DNA of 64,000 bases, from the NCBI RefSeq assembly GCF_018333375.1, contig NZ_BORW01000020.1, positions 1 through 64,000 on the forward strand. Reading direction: 5' to 3'. Made by a program: the position numbers and the translations under genes. The notes below the pieces were generated by a model. It saw only the letters and a program-made list of their open reading frames with translations. It was not told the origin of the DNA and made no database searches. Positions 17,908 to 26,920 of this stretch are shown here, in pieces (positions within the stretch are counted from its first letter, which is position 1; every line of letters begins with the position of its first letter). This DNA is from Paenibacillus cookii. GTDB lineage: Bacteria > Bacillota > Bacilli > Paenibacillales > Paenibacillaceae.

Positions 17908-20196
17908 TTAAAAGATCGTGACGTATTTTCCGTAAACAAAGGCCGTTTTTCCTTGGTAAACGACTTTCACCCAGCCGTACGGCGCCGTTCCCGTCACTTC
18001 AAGCACGGTTCCTTTCGGAGCCGCACCCAAAATTTTCGCTTTGGCGGAAGCCCCCGCCCGAATGTTCAGAAATTCGGCCGTAATTTTCGCCTGCTTGCCG
18101 GAGGATGGCTTCGCAGCAGGCTTTGCCGGTTTTACAGGTTTAGCAGGTTTAGCAGGCGCCGGTTTGGTCGATGGCTTTTCCGCCTCCGGTTTGGCCGGCT
18201 TGCCCGGTTTTTCGGCAGGTTGCTCCGGCTTCGCAGCCGCTTTGCGCGCCTCGTTCAGCTTATGGTACAGCTCGCCGGTCGTTTTGACGCCGGCCAGCAG
18301 CGCCGGATCGACGCCCGCTTTTGCAGCCAATGAGGCTGCGTCTTCCGCCTTGACCGGATCAAGGATATTGATGGAAGCGATGTTGGTATATTTGCCGTCC
18401 GGCGTGGTCGGCACGCTCAAAATGCCTGCGTTCATCAGCTCCACCACATCCGCGCGTTCCTTTGCGGTCGTGTCGACGCCGATGATGTTCCAATTGTTTT
18501 GCAATTTTGCTTCATATTTGCCGTTCGCGACCTCTTTCAGATAGCGGATGGAAAGATTGCGGATCGTACCGCCGGTTTCCCCGTAGGCGCTTTCCGCTTT
18601 CGACGTCCACAGCTTTTCGAACTTGCGCCCTTCCAGCGCCCCGCCTTTGGCCACCAAGGCGTCCATGCGGTAAGCGTTCATGCCGAGCGTGAGCGTTTCG
18701 TCCATTTGGATCGGCGTGCCGTCCAGATGTCTCAGGTTGGTGATCCGGCTGCCGTAAGGTTTGGACAAATCGATGACGTATTTGACGCCTCCGAAGAAAT
18801 CGTTGGTGCTGTATTTGGAGGATCGGCGTTTTTCATCGAAGCTGACCGTCACGTCGCCCGGACGGGTGCTGTTGAAATAGCCTGCGGCCCATTCCATGTA
18901 GTCTTTTAAGTCCTTGCCGGTGACTTTATAGTTGGTGACCTCGCCGAGCGCGAACTGATAGTTGTAGGCGATGTCCTTTTTGCGGATCGGACCGACGTCC
19001 AGCCTTGCTTTGTCATTGTCGATCTGATGCGCAACGACGTCCGCTTTGCTGTAATGCAGCATGACTTCGCTGAAAAAGTCGGACAGCGGCGTCTCCTGAA
19101 CCTGTACGGCCGGAATGCCCTTGATCTCGTTTTCCGGGACCATATTGCGCTTTCCGACCAGTTCGCCGACCACGATATTGGCGTCCTTGCGGGCGAATTC
19201 ATGGTAAGGCAGCAGCTCTTTTTCCAGATCCGGGTCGGAAACCGCCGGGGTGCCGTCTTCGCCTTTGACCGGAATGGCCGTGGCCGTTTTGTCTTTCAGC
19301 ACCATTTTGCCGCCTTGATTGACGAAGGTGAGATCGATTCGGGACACATGCGTTCCATATTTGTCGGGTTCGCCGATCAGGACGCCGTTGACCGTCGCGC
19401 TTTTCACCAGCTTGTGCATATGGCCCGCAAAAATGGCGGTCAGCTCCGGCACTTCATTGGCGATATCGGTGACGCCCGTTCCCGGAAGTGCATTTTCGTT
19501 TTCCAATCCCATGTGCATCAAGCCGATCATGACGTCGACTTTGCCTTCCAGCTCTTTGACGGCCTTTTTCGTTTCGTCGATCGGATTTTTGACGACCAGC
19601 CCGTTCAGGTGATCGGTGTCTTTCTCGAAGTCGGTGATGAGCGGCGTCGTCATCCCGATGATGCCGACCTTGATGCCGCCTCTTTCGACGATCGTCGTGG
19701 CCGGAAGGAACCGCTCCCCGTTTTCTTTGTATACGTTCCCTGCCAGCTTCGCCGCTTTGAATTGCCCCGCGACTTTGTCGAAGGTATCGAGGCCGAAGTT
19801 GAACTCATGATTGCCCATGGCCCAGGCATCGTATCCCATCTCGTTCATCGCGACCATCATCGGCGATTTCGGCTGGTCATTGAACAGCTCCGCGGAGTTG
19901 TCCTGAATGACGTCGCCCGCATCGAGCAGGATCGTGTTCGGGTTTTCGGCGCGAACCTTTTTGATCAAGGTGTACAGCTGGGTAAAGCTGCCGTTCGTGT
20001 TGGCCGTGTCCATCGCGTAGTCCCACGGCATGAACCGTCCATGGACGTCGGAGGTCGCCAGCAGCGTGATGTGCGTCTCCTGGTCTTCGGCGGCCTTCGC
20101 TTTTGCCGGCTGGAAACCCGCTGCGCCGGACAACGCAAGCGTGGCGGCCAGGGCCAGCCCCGTCAGCCTTTTGAAGCGGTTTTTCATGTTAAGCAT
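17908..20196 (-). CDS. Secreted 5'-nucleotidase/cyclic phosphodiesterase with SH3 domain
   Basis: A 762-residue exported enzyme. A signal peptide ending near AKA is followed by a metallophosphoesterase domain with DVHGRFMPWD, GDVIQDN, GNHEFNFG and GHMHKLV metal ligands, then the 5'-nucleotidase C-terminal domain with FNSTRPGDVTVSF-like substrate residues to about residue 590. A Pro/Lys/Ala-rich linker (about 645-690) and a bacterial SH3 domain (about 700-762) follow, probably binding cell wall. It would hydrolyse extracellular nucleotides for phosphate and nucleoside scavenging. A LacI/CcpA-type dyad lies 41 bases upstream. Confidence 0.9.
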   Translation of the reverse strand: MLNMKNRFKRLTGLALAATLALSGAAGFQPAKAKAAEDQETHITLLATSDVHGRFMPWDYAMDTANTNGSFTQLYTLIKKVRAENPNTILLDAGDVIQDNSAELFNDQPKSPMMVAMNEMGYDAWAMGNHEFNFGLDTFDKVAGQFKAAKLAGNVYKENGERFLPATTIVERGGIKVGIIGMTTPLITDFEKDTDHLNGLVVKNPIDETKKAVKELEGKVDVMIGLMHMGLENENALPGTGVTDIANEVPELTAIFAGHMHKLVKSATVNGVLIGEPDKYGTHVSRIDLTFVNQGGKMVLKDKTATAIPVKGEDGTPAVSDPDLEKELLPYHEFARKDANIVVGELVGKRNMVPENEIKGIPAVQVQETPLSDFFSEVMLHYSKADVVAHQIDNDKARLDVGPIRKKDIAYNYQFALGEVTNYKVTGKDLKDYMEWAAGYFNSTRPGDVTVSFDEKRRSSKYSTNDFFGGVKYVIDLSKPYGSRITNLRHLDGTPIQMDETLTLGMNAYRMDALVAKGGALEGRKFEKLWTSKAESAYGETGGTIRNLSIRYLKEVANGKYEAKLQNNWNIIGVDTTAKERADVVELMNAGILSVPTTPDGKYTNIASINILDPVKAEDAASLAAKAGVDPALLAGVKTTGELYHKLNEARKAAAKPEQPAEKPGKPAKPEAEKPSTKPAPAKPAKPVKPAKPAAKPSSGKQAKITAEFLNIRAGASAKAKILGAAPKGTVLEVTGTAPYGWVKVVYQGKTAFVYGKYVTIF

Positions 20197-20236
20197 GTTG
20201 GAGTCCCCTTTTCTCTTTATTCTTTTTTTGGAAAAA

Positions 20237-20250
20237 TGGTAGCGCTATCA
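20237..20250. promoter_or_regulatory. Candidate cre (CcpA) or LacI-type operator
   Basis: TGGTAGCGCTATCA is nearly palindromic and fits the catabolite-responsive element TGNAANCGNTNNCA except at one position. It lies 41 bases upstream of the nucleotidase start, where it could repress transcription. No binding data. Confidence 0.45.
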
Positions 20251-20360
20251 AAAGTTTTCCAAAGGCTCATTTTAATCTAAAAAAAACCATCCGTAAACCT
20301 TTAGGCGCAAAAAAACTCCTCCCGCATGCCTTGAATTCTGCGGCGGTGACTCCGTTATTT

Positions 20361-20391
20361 TACAGGGTTCCCAAAATGGGAATCCCTTGTA
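20361..20391. repeat. Inverted repeat ACAGGG-TTCCCA/TGGGAA-CCC
   Basis: TTCCCA-AAA-TGGGAA forms perfect arms, extended outward by GGG/CCC and ACA/TGT with one bulge. It lies between two minus-strand genes. It lacks a T-run and so is a poor terminator. Confidence 0.45.
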
Positions 20392-20397
20392 ATTCCC

Positions 20398-20435
20398 CAA
20401 AAAAAAGAACGCCCCGTATATTCGGAGCGTTCATC
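20398..20435 (-). terminator. Terminator of the ABC exporter operon
   Basis: GAACGC-CCG pairs with CGG-GCGTTC around TATATT, with eight T residues following on the minus strand. It is 44 bases past the stop of the second exporter gene. Confidence 0.85.
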
Positions 20436-20478
20436 ATTTATAGATGATGCGTAAATCTAGAAATCTCTTTCTCCCGCA

Positions 20479-22359
20479 TCAGCCTGCATGCTGCGCTTTT
20501 CCGCCCGTAAACTGGCTGTTGTACAGATCGGCGTAGAAGCCGCCTTTCGCCAGCAGTTCCTCGTGCGTGCCCTTTTCGATGACGCTGCCGCCGTTCATGA
20601 CCAAAATCAAATCGGCGTCGCGGATCGTGGACAGGCGGTGCGCGATGACAAAGCTGGTGCGGCCCTTCATCAGCTCGTTCATCGCTTTTTGGATATAAAC
20701 CTCGGTCCGGGTATCGACGCTGCTTGTCGCTTCGTCGAGAATCAGGATCGACGGGTCGGCCAAAATGGCGCGGGCGATCGTCAGCAGCTGCTTCTGCCCC
20801 TGCGAAATGTTCGAAGCTTCCTCGTTGAGGACCGTATCGTAGCCGTCCGGCAGCGTCCGGATAAAATGGTCGGCATGGGCCGCTTTCGCCGCCTCCACCA
20901 CTTCCTCCTCGGTCGCGCCGCTGCGGCCGTAAGCGATATTTTCGCGGATCGTGCCGTTAAACAGCCATGTATCCTGCAGCACCATCCCGAAAATGCTCCG
21001 CAGGTTGCCGCGCTTCAGCTTCGTGATATTGACGCCGTCGATCGTAATCGCGCCGTCATTGATTTCATAGAAACGCATCAGCAGGTTGATGAGCGTCGTT
21101 TTGCCGGCGCCGGTCGGCCCGACGATCGCAATCGTCTGCCCCGGCTTGACGTCGATGTTCATGTCCTCGATCAGCGTTTCGCCTTCTTTGTAGCCGAATT
21201 TTACGTGCTCGAAGGCGACCGCGCCTGTCGGTTTGTTCAGTTCGACCGCATCGGCCGCTTCCGGCACCTCCTCCTGCTCGTCGAGGAGCTCGAAGACGCG
21301 TTCCGCGGAAGCGATCGTTGACTGAATGATGTTGGCGATATTCGCCGTCTGCATGATCGGCTGCGTGAACTGTCTCGCGTATTGAATGAAGGCCTGCACG
21401 TCCCCGATGGTGATCGTTTTATGCGTGACGAAAATGCCGCCGACGACGCAGACCAGCACGTAACCGATGTTGCCGATAAAGGACATCATCGGCATGATCA
21501 TGCCGGAGATGAACTGGGCTTTCCAGCCTGAATGGTACAGCTTGTCGTTGATTTCGTTGAACGTCGCCACGGACTCGTCCTCGCGGCCGAACGCCTTGAT
21601 GATTTTATGGCCGGTGTACATTTCCTCGACATGCCCGTTCAGCTGGCCGAGGGAACGTTGCTGGCCCATAAAATGCTTCTGGGACCGCGATGCGATCATC
21701 CGGATCACGATAAAGCTCAGCGGCAGCGTCACGATCAGAATGAGCGTCAGCCAAGGGCTGATCGTCAGCATCATCACGATGACCCCGACCAGGGTGACGA
21801 TCGACGTCATCAGCTGCGTCAAGCTCTGCTGCAGCGTCGTGCTGATGTTGTCCACGTCGTTGGTCGCGCGGCTGAGAATTTCGCCATGCGTTTTCGAATC
21901 GAAATATTTGAGCGGCAGCCGCGACAGCTTGCGGTTGATCTGCTCGCGCATGTCGTACACGACCTTTTGCGCCACGCCGGCCATCAAATACTGCTGCGCA
22001 TAACTGAACACGGCGCTGAACAGATACAGCCCGATCAGCCAGAGCAAGATTTCCGTAATGTAGCCGAAATCGATGGAAGCGCCCGGCACGTGTTGCGTTT
22101 TGGCCAGGATGCCTTCAAACAGCGTGGTGGTCGCCTCTCCCAAAATTTTCGGGCTGACGATGCTGAACACGGTGCTGAGGATCGCCATCAGGAAGATGAC
22201 CGCCAGCGTCACGCGGCGCGGCCGCAGATAGCCCAGGAGCCTGCGCAGCGTGCCTTTAAAATCTTTGGCCTTTTCGGCCGGCATCATCTGTCCGGGGTGG
22301 CCGCCGGGATGGCGCGGGCCCGGAGGCCGGCTTCCGGGATGTTTTCTGTGTTCGCTCAT
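20479..22359 (-). CDS. ABC multidrug exporter half-transporter (YfiC-like)
   Basis: A 626-residue half-transporter. An N-terminal extension rich in His/Pro/Gly (HPGSRPPGPRHPGGHPGQM) is followed by six membrane helices and an ATPase domain: Walker A GPTGAGKTT, signature NISQGQ (degenerate from LSGGQ), Walker B ILILDEATSS, and H-loop AHRLST. It overlaps the upstream half-transporter gene by 4 bases, and the pair forms a heterodimeric type IV exporter. A MarR regulator heads the operon, as in B. subtilis yfiBC. Confidence 0.92.
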   Translation of the reverse strand: MSEHRKHPGSRPPGPRHPGGHPGQMMPAEKAKDFKGTLRRLLGYLRPRRVTLAVIFLMAILSTVFSIVSPKILGEATTTLFEGILAKTQHVPGASIDFGYITEILLWLIGLYLFSAVFSYAQQYLMAGVAQKVVYDMREQINRKLSRLPLKYFDSKTHGEILSRATNDVDNISTTLQQSLTQLMTSIVTLVGVIVMMLTISPWLTLILIVTLPLSFIVIRMIASRSQKHFMGQQRSLGQLNGHVEEMYTGHKIIKAFGREDESVATFNEINDKLYHSGWKAQFISGMIMPMMSFIGNIGYVLVCVVGGIFVTHKTITIGDVQAFIQYARQFTQPIMQTANIANIIQSTIASAERVFELLDEQEEVPEAADAVELNKPTGAVAFEHVKFGYKEGETLIEDMNIDVKPGQTIAIVGPTGAGKTTLINLLMRFYEINDGAITIDGVNITKLKRGNLRSIFGMVLQDTWLFNGTIRENIAYGRSGATEEEVVEAAKAAHADHFIRTLPDGYDTVLNEEASNISQGQKQLLTIARAILADPSILILDEATSSVDTRTEVYIQKAMNELMKGRTSFVIAHRLSTIRDADLILVMNGGSVIEKGTHEELLAKGGFYADLYNSQFTGGKAQHAG

Positions 22360-24092
22360 GCGATCTCCTCCTCCGACAGCTGCGAGGATACGATTTCACG
22401 GTATACGTCGCAGGTTTCCATCAGCTCGCGGTGTTTGCCGATGCCGGCCACGCGCCCTTCGTCCAGCACGATGATCCGGTCGGCATCCATGACTGTGCTG
22501 GCCCGCTGGGCCACGATCAGAACGGTTGCGTCCCCCGTCACTTCCTTCAGCGCTGCGCGCAGCTTGGCGTCCGTCTTGAAGTCAAGCGCGGAGAAGCTGT
22601 CGTCGAACAAATAAATCTCGGGTTTTCGGACGAGCGCCCGGGCGATGGACAAACGCTGCTTCTGCCCGCCGGACACGTTGGTTCCGCCTTGGGAAATCTC
22701 GGACTCGAAACCGTCCTTCATCTTGGAAATAAACTCGGTCGCCTGCGCGATGTCCGCGGCCCGGCGCAGCTCCTCGTCGGTTGCGTCGGCTTTGCCGTAG
22801 CGGAGGTTGTCCGCGATCGTGCCCGTAAACAGGACCGCCTTTTGCGGGACATAACCGATTTTGGCGCGAAGCTCCTCTTGGGTCATCTCCTTGACGTCCC
22901 GGCCGTCCACCAGCACGCTGCCGCTTTCCGCATCGTAAAAACGCGGGATCAAGCTGAGCAGCGTCGATTTGCCGGAACCGGTGCCCCCAATGATCGCGGT
23001 CGTTTCGCCCGGTGCGGCGCTAAAGGAAATTTGGCGAATCGCCGGCTGCTCGGCGCCCGGGTAACTGAACGTCACATCCCGGAACTCGAGATAACCGCGT
23101 TTCTCCGTTTCTTTGCTTTCGGCGGCCGGTGCGGCGGGATCGACGATTTGCGGCTCCATGTCCAGCACTTCGTTGATCCGGGTCGCCGACGCGGATGCGC
23201 GGGGCACCATCACGAAAATGACCGATACCATGATCAGCGAAAACATGATCTGCATCGCGTACTGGATAAACGCCATTAATGCGCCGACCTGCATATGGCC
23301 CTCGCTGATCCGGATGCCGCCGAACCAGACGATGGCGATCGTCGAGAAGTTCATGACGAGCATCATGATCGGCATCATGGCCGCCATGATTTTGTTGACT
23401 TTGACCGCCGTTTGCGTCAAATCGTAGTTGGCTTCATTAAAACGCTTCTGTTCATGTTCGATGCGGTTAAAGGAACGGATGACGCGTATGCCGGTCAAGT
23501 TCTCGCGCAAAACGCGGTTCAGCTTATCCAGCTTGACCTGCATCGCTTTAAAGAGCGGCAACCCTTTGCCCGCAATGATGAAAATGGCCCCGGCCAGCAC
23601 CGGCACGATCACGACGATCACGAGCGACAGCGTCGCATCCTTCGAAACGGCCATAATGATCCCGCCGATGCACATCATCGGGGCGCTGATCATCATCCGC
23701 AGAATCATCGTCAGCACCTGCTGCATTTGCGTAATGTCGTTGGTCGTGCGCGTGATCAGCGAGGCGGTGCCCAGCTTATCGAATTCCTGCAGCGAAAAAT
23801 GCTGGACATGCCGAAAGACGCGGCTGCGCAAATTTTTGGCGAAACCGCCCGCCACCTTGGCCGACAGGTAACTGGCTCCGATGGAGCAAAAAGCCCCGCC
23901 CAAGGCCACCAGCAGCATAAAGCCGCCGATTTTCCAAATATAAGGGATATCTCCGTGCGTGATGCCTTTGTCCACGATGTCGGACATCAGCGTAGGCAAA
24001 TACAGGTCCGACATCGATTGGATGAACACGAGCAAAAAAACGAACAGAATCGGCCCTCTGTAAGGCTTCAAATTCCGAAACAGCTTCAGCAT
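22356..24092 (-). CDS. ABC multidrug exporter half-transporter (YfiB-like)
   Basis: A 578-residue half-transporter with six membrane helices, then an ATPase domain: Walker A GGTGSGKST, signature NVSGGQ, and Walker B IYLFDDSFSALD, where the catalytic Glu is replaced by Asp/Ser (DDS). That degenerate site is typical of one half of a heterodimeric exporter, with hydrolysis at the partner's site. Start overlaps the MarR gene by 7 bases and the stop overlaps the next half-transporter by 4. Confidence 0.92.
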   Translation of the reverse strand: MLKLFRNLKPYRGPILFVFLLVFIQSMSDLYLPTLMSDIVDKGITHGDIPYIWKIGGFMLLVALGGAFCSIGASYLSAKVAGGFAKNLRSRVFRHVQHFSLQEFDKLGTASLITRTTNDITQMQQVLTMILRMMISAPMMCIGGIIMAVSKDATLSLVIVVIVPVLAGAIFIIAGKGLPLFKAMQVKLDKLNRVLRENLTGIRVIRSFNRIEHEQKRFNEANYDLTQTAVKVNKIMAAMMPIMMLVMNFSTIAIVWFGGIRISEGHMQVGALMAFIQYAMQIMFSLIMVSVIFVMVPRASASATRINEVLDMEPQIVDPAAPAAESKETEKRGYLEFRDVTFSYPGAEQPAIRQISFSAAPGETTAIIGGTGSGKSTLLSLIPRFYDAESGSVLVDGRDVKEMTQEELRAKIGYVPQKAVLFTGTIADNLRYGKADATDEELRRAADIAQATEFISKMKDGFESEISQGGTNVSGGQKQRLSIARALVRKPEIYLFDDSFSALDFKTDAKLRAALKEVTGDATVLIVAQRASTVMDADRIIVLDEGRVAGIGKHRELMETCDVYREIVSSQLSEEEIA

Positions 24093-24628
24093 GTCGGCAC
24101 TTCACCTCCATCCGATGAATCATCCTTCTTTTTGCTTTCATAATACTTATAGGCCTTGTTCAGCAGCTCGGACAGCTTCTCGCTCTCCTCGATGCCCAGG
24201 TAATCGACCAGCCCCCGGAAGGAATGGATCGTCGCCTTGCGGGCTTGCAGAATCACGTCCCGCCCCTCCTCGCTGAGCCTGATCCGCACGACCCTGCGAT
24301 CGGCCTCATCCGGAGTCCGCTCAATCCATTTTTTCTTCTCCAGCGCTTTGACAAACTGGGTGACGGTCGGAGAGGTGACCCGCAGCATCGAGCTGATCTC
24401 GGACACTTTAAGTCCCGGTGCGCCCGGCTCGACATGCCGCATGAGCAGAACCATCAGCCCCATCTCGCTGAGCTTCAATCCTTCGACCACCCGGTGGCGA
24501 AATTCGCCCCTGTTAAACCGCATGACCGCCTGAAGCAGCTGGACGACGGTTTCGTGATGCCGATCATGCTCCTGCAGCTCGGGATCCTCGCAGCAAGGTC
24601 CCTGCCGGTTGTTGTTATCGCCGTTCAT
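24086..24628 (-). CDS. MarR-family regulator of the ABC exporter
   Basis: A 180-residue winged-helix protein. The MarR core runs from about residue 30 to 140, with the recognition region SEISSMLRVTSPTVTQFVKALEKKKWIER and wing DEADRRVVRIRLSEEG. The N-terminus carries a CCEDPELQEHDRHHE stretch with paired cysteines and histidines. ATG 24628 follows AAAGGAGG at a slightly long spacing; a GTG at 24682 would add 18 residues. It overlaps the exporter genes and lies just downstream of an inverted repeat likely to be its own operator. Confidence 0.88.
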   Translation of the reverse strand: MNGDNNNRQGPCCEDPELQEHDRHHETVVQLLQAVMRFNRGEFRHRVVEGLKLSEMGLMVLLMRHVEPGAPGLKVSEISSMLRVTSPTVTQFVKALEKKKWIERTPDEADRRVVRIRLSEEGRDVILQARKATIHSFRGLVDYLGIEESEKLSELLNKAYKYYESKKKDDSSDGGEVPTC

Positions 24629-24688
24629 GACGTATATCATCCTCCTTTCCTCAGGTGTGCTATGAAGAATGTTTGCCCGCACAAAAAA

Positions 24689-24725
24689 ATAATTAGGTTA
24701 CCAATTAAATAGGCGACCTAATTAT
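24689..24725 (-). promoter_or_regulatory. Inverted-repeat operator upstream of the MarR gene
   Basis: Perfect 10-bp arms ATAATTAGGT (24689-24698) and ACCTAATTAT (24716-24725) are separated by 17 bases. The site is 60-100 bases upstream of the MarR start, overlapping the expected promoter. Such dyads are usual MarR autoregulatory operators. Confidence 0.65.
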
Positions 24726-24779
24726 ATATCCGTTCCGATTTTTATGTCAATTAAAACATATGTAAAATACGATGAGCCG

Positions 24780-25673
24780 CTACCCCTTGTCTTCCATCAA
24801 TATCCCCTGCGTAAATGCGATCCATTCCCGCGCGGCATAGGACAGGTAACGGTCCTTGCGCCAGATCATCCCAAGCTGCCACGGAATGACCGGTTCCACC
24901 AGCGGCATAATCCGGATCCGCTCCCGGTTGATTTCCCGGCAGATCGTTTCCGGCAGCAAGGCGATGCCCAAATTCGCAGCTACCATGCCGCTGATCAGGT
25001 CCCATTGGGAGCTTTCGTAAACGATATGCGGCTGGAAGCCGACCTTGACGCATTCGGTGATGATCCGGTCGTGCAGCGCAAAATCCTCCCGGAACAGCAC
25101 GAAGTTCTCTTCCGCCAGATCGATAAGGCGGGCGCACTCCCGATCGGCAAGGCGGTGGGAGGGATGCACCAGCAGCATCAGGTTTTCCCTGACGAACGAA
25201 AACGAGTGGAACAGCGCGTCGTCGGTCGGCAGCACCACGACGCCGATGTCGAGCAAACCGCTCTCCACGTCGACCTCTACCTTTTTGGCCCCGTCTTCAA
25301 AGATCTGCATCGTCACCTGCGGATATTTCTGATGGAACTGCCCGATCACCTCCGGGAAAAAGCTCGATCCGACCATGGGCGGAAGGCCGAGGCGGATATG
25401 CCCCTTCTTCAGGTTTTTCAAATCTCCGAGCTCGGAGGACAAGCTTTGAAACGACTTCACGATCGGCTGCGCCTGCTCGTAAATAATCCGGCCGGCATCG
25501 GTTAGAACCACCTTTTTGCCGGAGCGGTCAAACAGGGTCACGCCAAGTTCCTCCTCGATGTTGCGGATCGTTTTGCTGATGGTCGGCTGCGTGATGTACA
25601 GCGTTTCCGCCGCTTTCGTAAAGCTCTGCAGCCGGGCTACCTCCATAAAGTACTGCAATTGCCTGATGTCCAT
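24780..25673 (-). CDS. cidR: LysR-family regulator, CidR-like
   Basis: A 297-residue LysR regulator. The N-terminal helix-turn-helix is RLQSFTKAAETLYITQPTIS, and the C-terminal co-inducer domain begins near HIRLGLPPMVGSSFFPEV. It is divergent from cidAB, the arrangement of B. subtilis ywbI-ywbHG and staphylococcal cidR-cidABC. CidR proteins activate cidAB in response to acetate or overflow metabolism. ATG 25673 was preferred over the upstream TTG, which is too close to AAAGGAG. The gene name rests on synteny and general similarity. Confidence 0.8.
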   Translation of the reverse strand: MDIRQLQYFMEVARLQSFTKAAETLYITQPTISKTIRNIEEELGVTLFDRSGKKVVLTDAGRIIYEQAQPIVKSFQSLSSELGDLKNLKKGHIRLGLPPMVGSSFFPEVIGQFHQKYPQVTMQIFEDGAKKVEVDVESGLLDIGVVVLPTDDALFHSFSFVRENLMLLVHPSHRLADRECARLIDLAEENFVLFREDFALHDRIITECVKVGFQPHIVYESSQWDLISGMVAANLGIALLPETICREINRERIRIMPLVEPVIPWQLGMIWRKDRYLSYAAREWIAFTQGILMEDKG

Positions 25674-25793
25674 CTCAAGCCTCAAACTCCTTTCAAAACG
25701 CCTGATCTGCAGCGGTATGTCCCAATTGCCGGCGTTCGGACGCGATCTTGTTATGTATAGAAAAAGGGAATGGTCATCATTCTTTTAATTCAT

Positions 25794-25822
25794 TTTACTC
25801 ATGAAAATAAGGGGTGTAAAAT
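25794..25822 (+). promoter_or_regulatory. Candidate cidAB promoter
   Basis: TTTACT, 17 bases, then TGTAAAAT (extended -10 TAAAAT). The weak -35 and the dyad-like ATTTTACTCATGAAAAT around it fit an activator-dependent promoter, as expected for a CidR target. Confidence 0.4.
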
Positions 25823-25851
25823 TTTCACGTAAATGAAAGGAGAGAATCCCT

Positions 25852-26226
25852 GTGAACAACATGATCAAAGGAACGGTGCAGGTTGCGGCGCTCATGGCAT
25901 TCTCGCTGCTGATGAACAAGCTGGCCGGACTTTTGCATTTGCCGATTCCAGGCAGCATTCTGGGGATTGTCGTGGTGTTTGTTTTGCTGGAAACCGGCAT
26001 CCTCCGCCTGGAATGGATCGAGCTCGGCGCCAATTGGCTGCTTGCGGAGCTGCTTTTGTTCTTCATTCCCGCGGCTGTCGGCATCATGAAATATATCCCG
26101 ATGATGGAAAACGACGGCGTCCGCATCTTGATCGTAGTCATTTTCAGCACATTCATCGTCATGGCCAGTTCGGGGCTGCTTGCATCCCGAATCGCCAAAC
26201 AAAAAGAACGGAGGGCTTCGCGATGA
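25852..26226 (+). CDS. cidA: CidA/LrgA-family holin-like protein
   Basis: A 124-residue membrane protein with four hydrophobic helices and the family pattern LAGLLHLPIPGSILGIVVVFVLL. CidA proteins are holin-like and influence murein hydrolase activity, pyruvate/acetate metabolism and cell death. The GTG start has AAAGGAGAG upstream. The stop overlaps the start of cidB (ATGA). Confidence 0.9.
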   Translation: MNNMIKGTVQVAALMAFSLLMNKLAGLLHLPIPGSILGIVVVFVLLETGILRLEWIELGANWLLAELLLFFIPAAVGIMKYIPMMENDGVRILIVVIFSTFIVMASSGLLASRIAKQKERRASR

Positions 26227-26897
26227 TCGGCTTTGTCTGCCTGCTCGTTACGCTCGGCATTTATTTCGCGTCCAAGCGAGTTTACGGCAAATACCGCAAA
26301 ATTTATTTATCGCCGCTCCTGGTTACGCCCATCATCCTTGTCCTTATTTTGATCTGGGCGAATATTCCTTATGAATCCTACAATTCTGGCGGCAAATGGC
26401 TGAGCACCATGCTGCAGCCGGCGACGGTCGCGTTTGCGGTGCCTTTGTACAAAAACTTCAAGGTACTCAAAAAGCACGCCGTCGAAATTATCGTCAGCGT
26501 GCTTGCGGGTTCGTGCATGGCTATGGTCTCATCGGCGTTTCTCGCCAAATGGCTTCATCTCAGCGGATCGCTCGTCACGAGCATGATTCCCCGCTCCATC
26601 ACGACGCCGATCGCGATGAACGTTTCGCAGGTCCTCGGCGGCGTGCCGAACATCACCGCCGTGTTCGTCATTATTTCCGGGCTTCTTGGCCCCGTGATCG
26701 GGCCGTTCGTGCTTCGCCTGTTCAAGATCGAAAGCGAAGTCGCCCGAGGCATCTTGTACGGCACCAGCTCGCACGGCGCAGGCACCTCGAAAGCCTTCGA
26801 GATGAGCGCCTTGTCCGGAACGATTTCGAGCATTTCGATGATTCTGGCCGCCTTGTTTACGCTCGGCGTGGCAACCTTCATGACGGCCATCACGTAA
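26223..26897 (+). CDS. cidB: CidB/LrgB-family membrane protein
   Basis: A 224-residue membrane protein of the LrgB family, partner of CidA. Hydrophobic helices fill most of its length, and the family motifs LTSMIPRSITTPIA-like SMIPRSITTPIAM and LYGTSSHGAGTSKAF are present. ATG 26223 overlaps the cidA stop by 4 bases, so the two are translationally coupled. Related plant and bacterial proteins transport glycolate or pyruvate. Confidence 0.92.
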   Translation: MIGFVCLLVTLGIYFASKRVYGKYRKIYLSPLLVTPIILVLILIWANIPYESYNSGGKWLSTMLQPATVAFAVPLYKNFKVLKKHAVEIIVSVLAGSCMAMVSSAFLAKWLHLSGSLVTSMIPRSITTPIAMNVSQVLGGVPNITAVFVIISGLLGPVIGPFVLRLFKIESEVARGILYGTSSHGAGTSKAFEMSALSGTISSISMILAALFTLGVATFMTAIT

Positions 26898-26920
26898 GAT
26901 GGACATCTGATGGAACGATT

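Noticed and set aside
20361-20391. Inverted repeat as a terminator
   Set aside because: No T-run follows in either direction; a better terminator is at 20398-20435.
25833-26897. A 354-residue frame as the cidB start
   Set aside because: The first 130 codons are the wrong frame of cidA; ATG 26223 overlapping the cidA stop is the real start.
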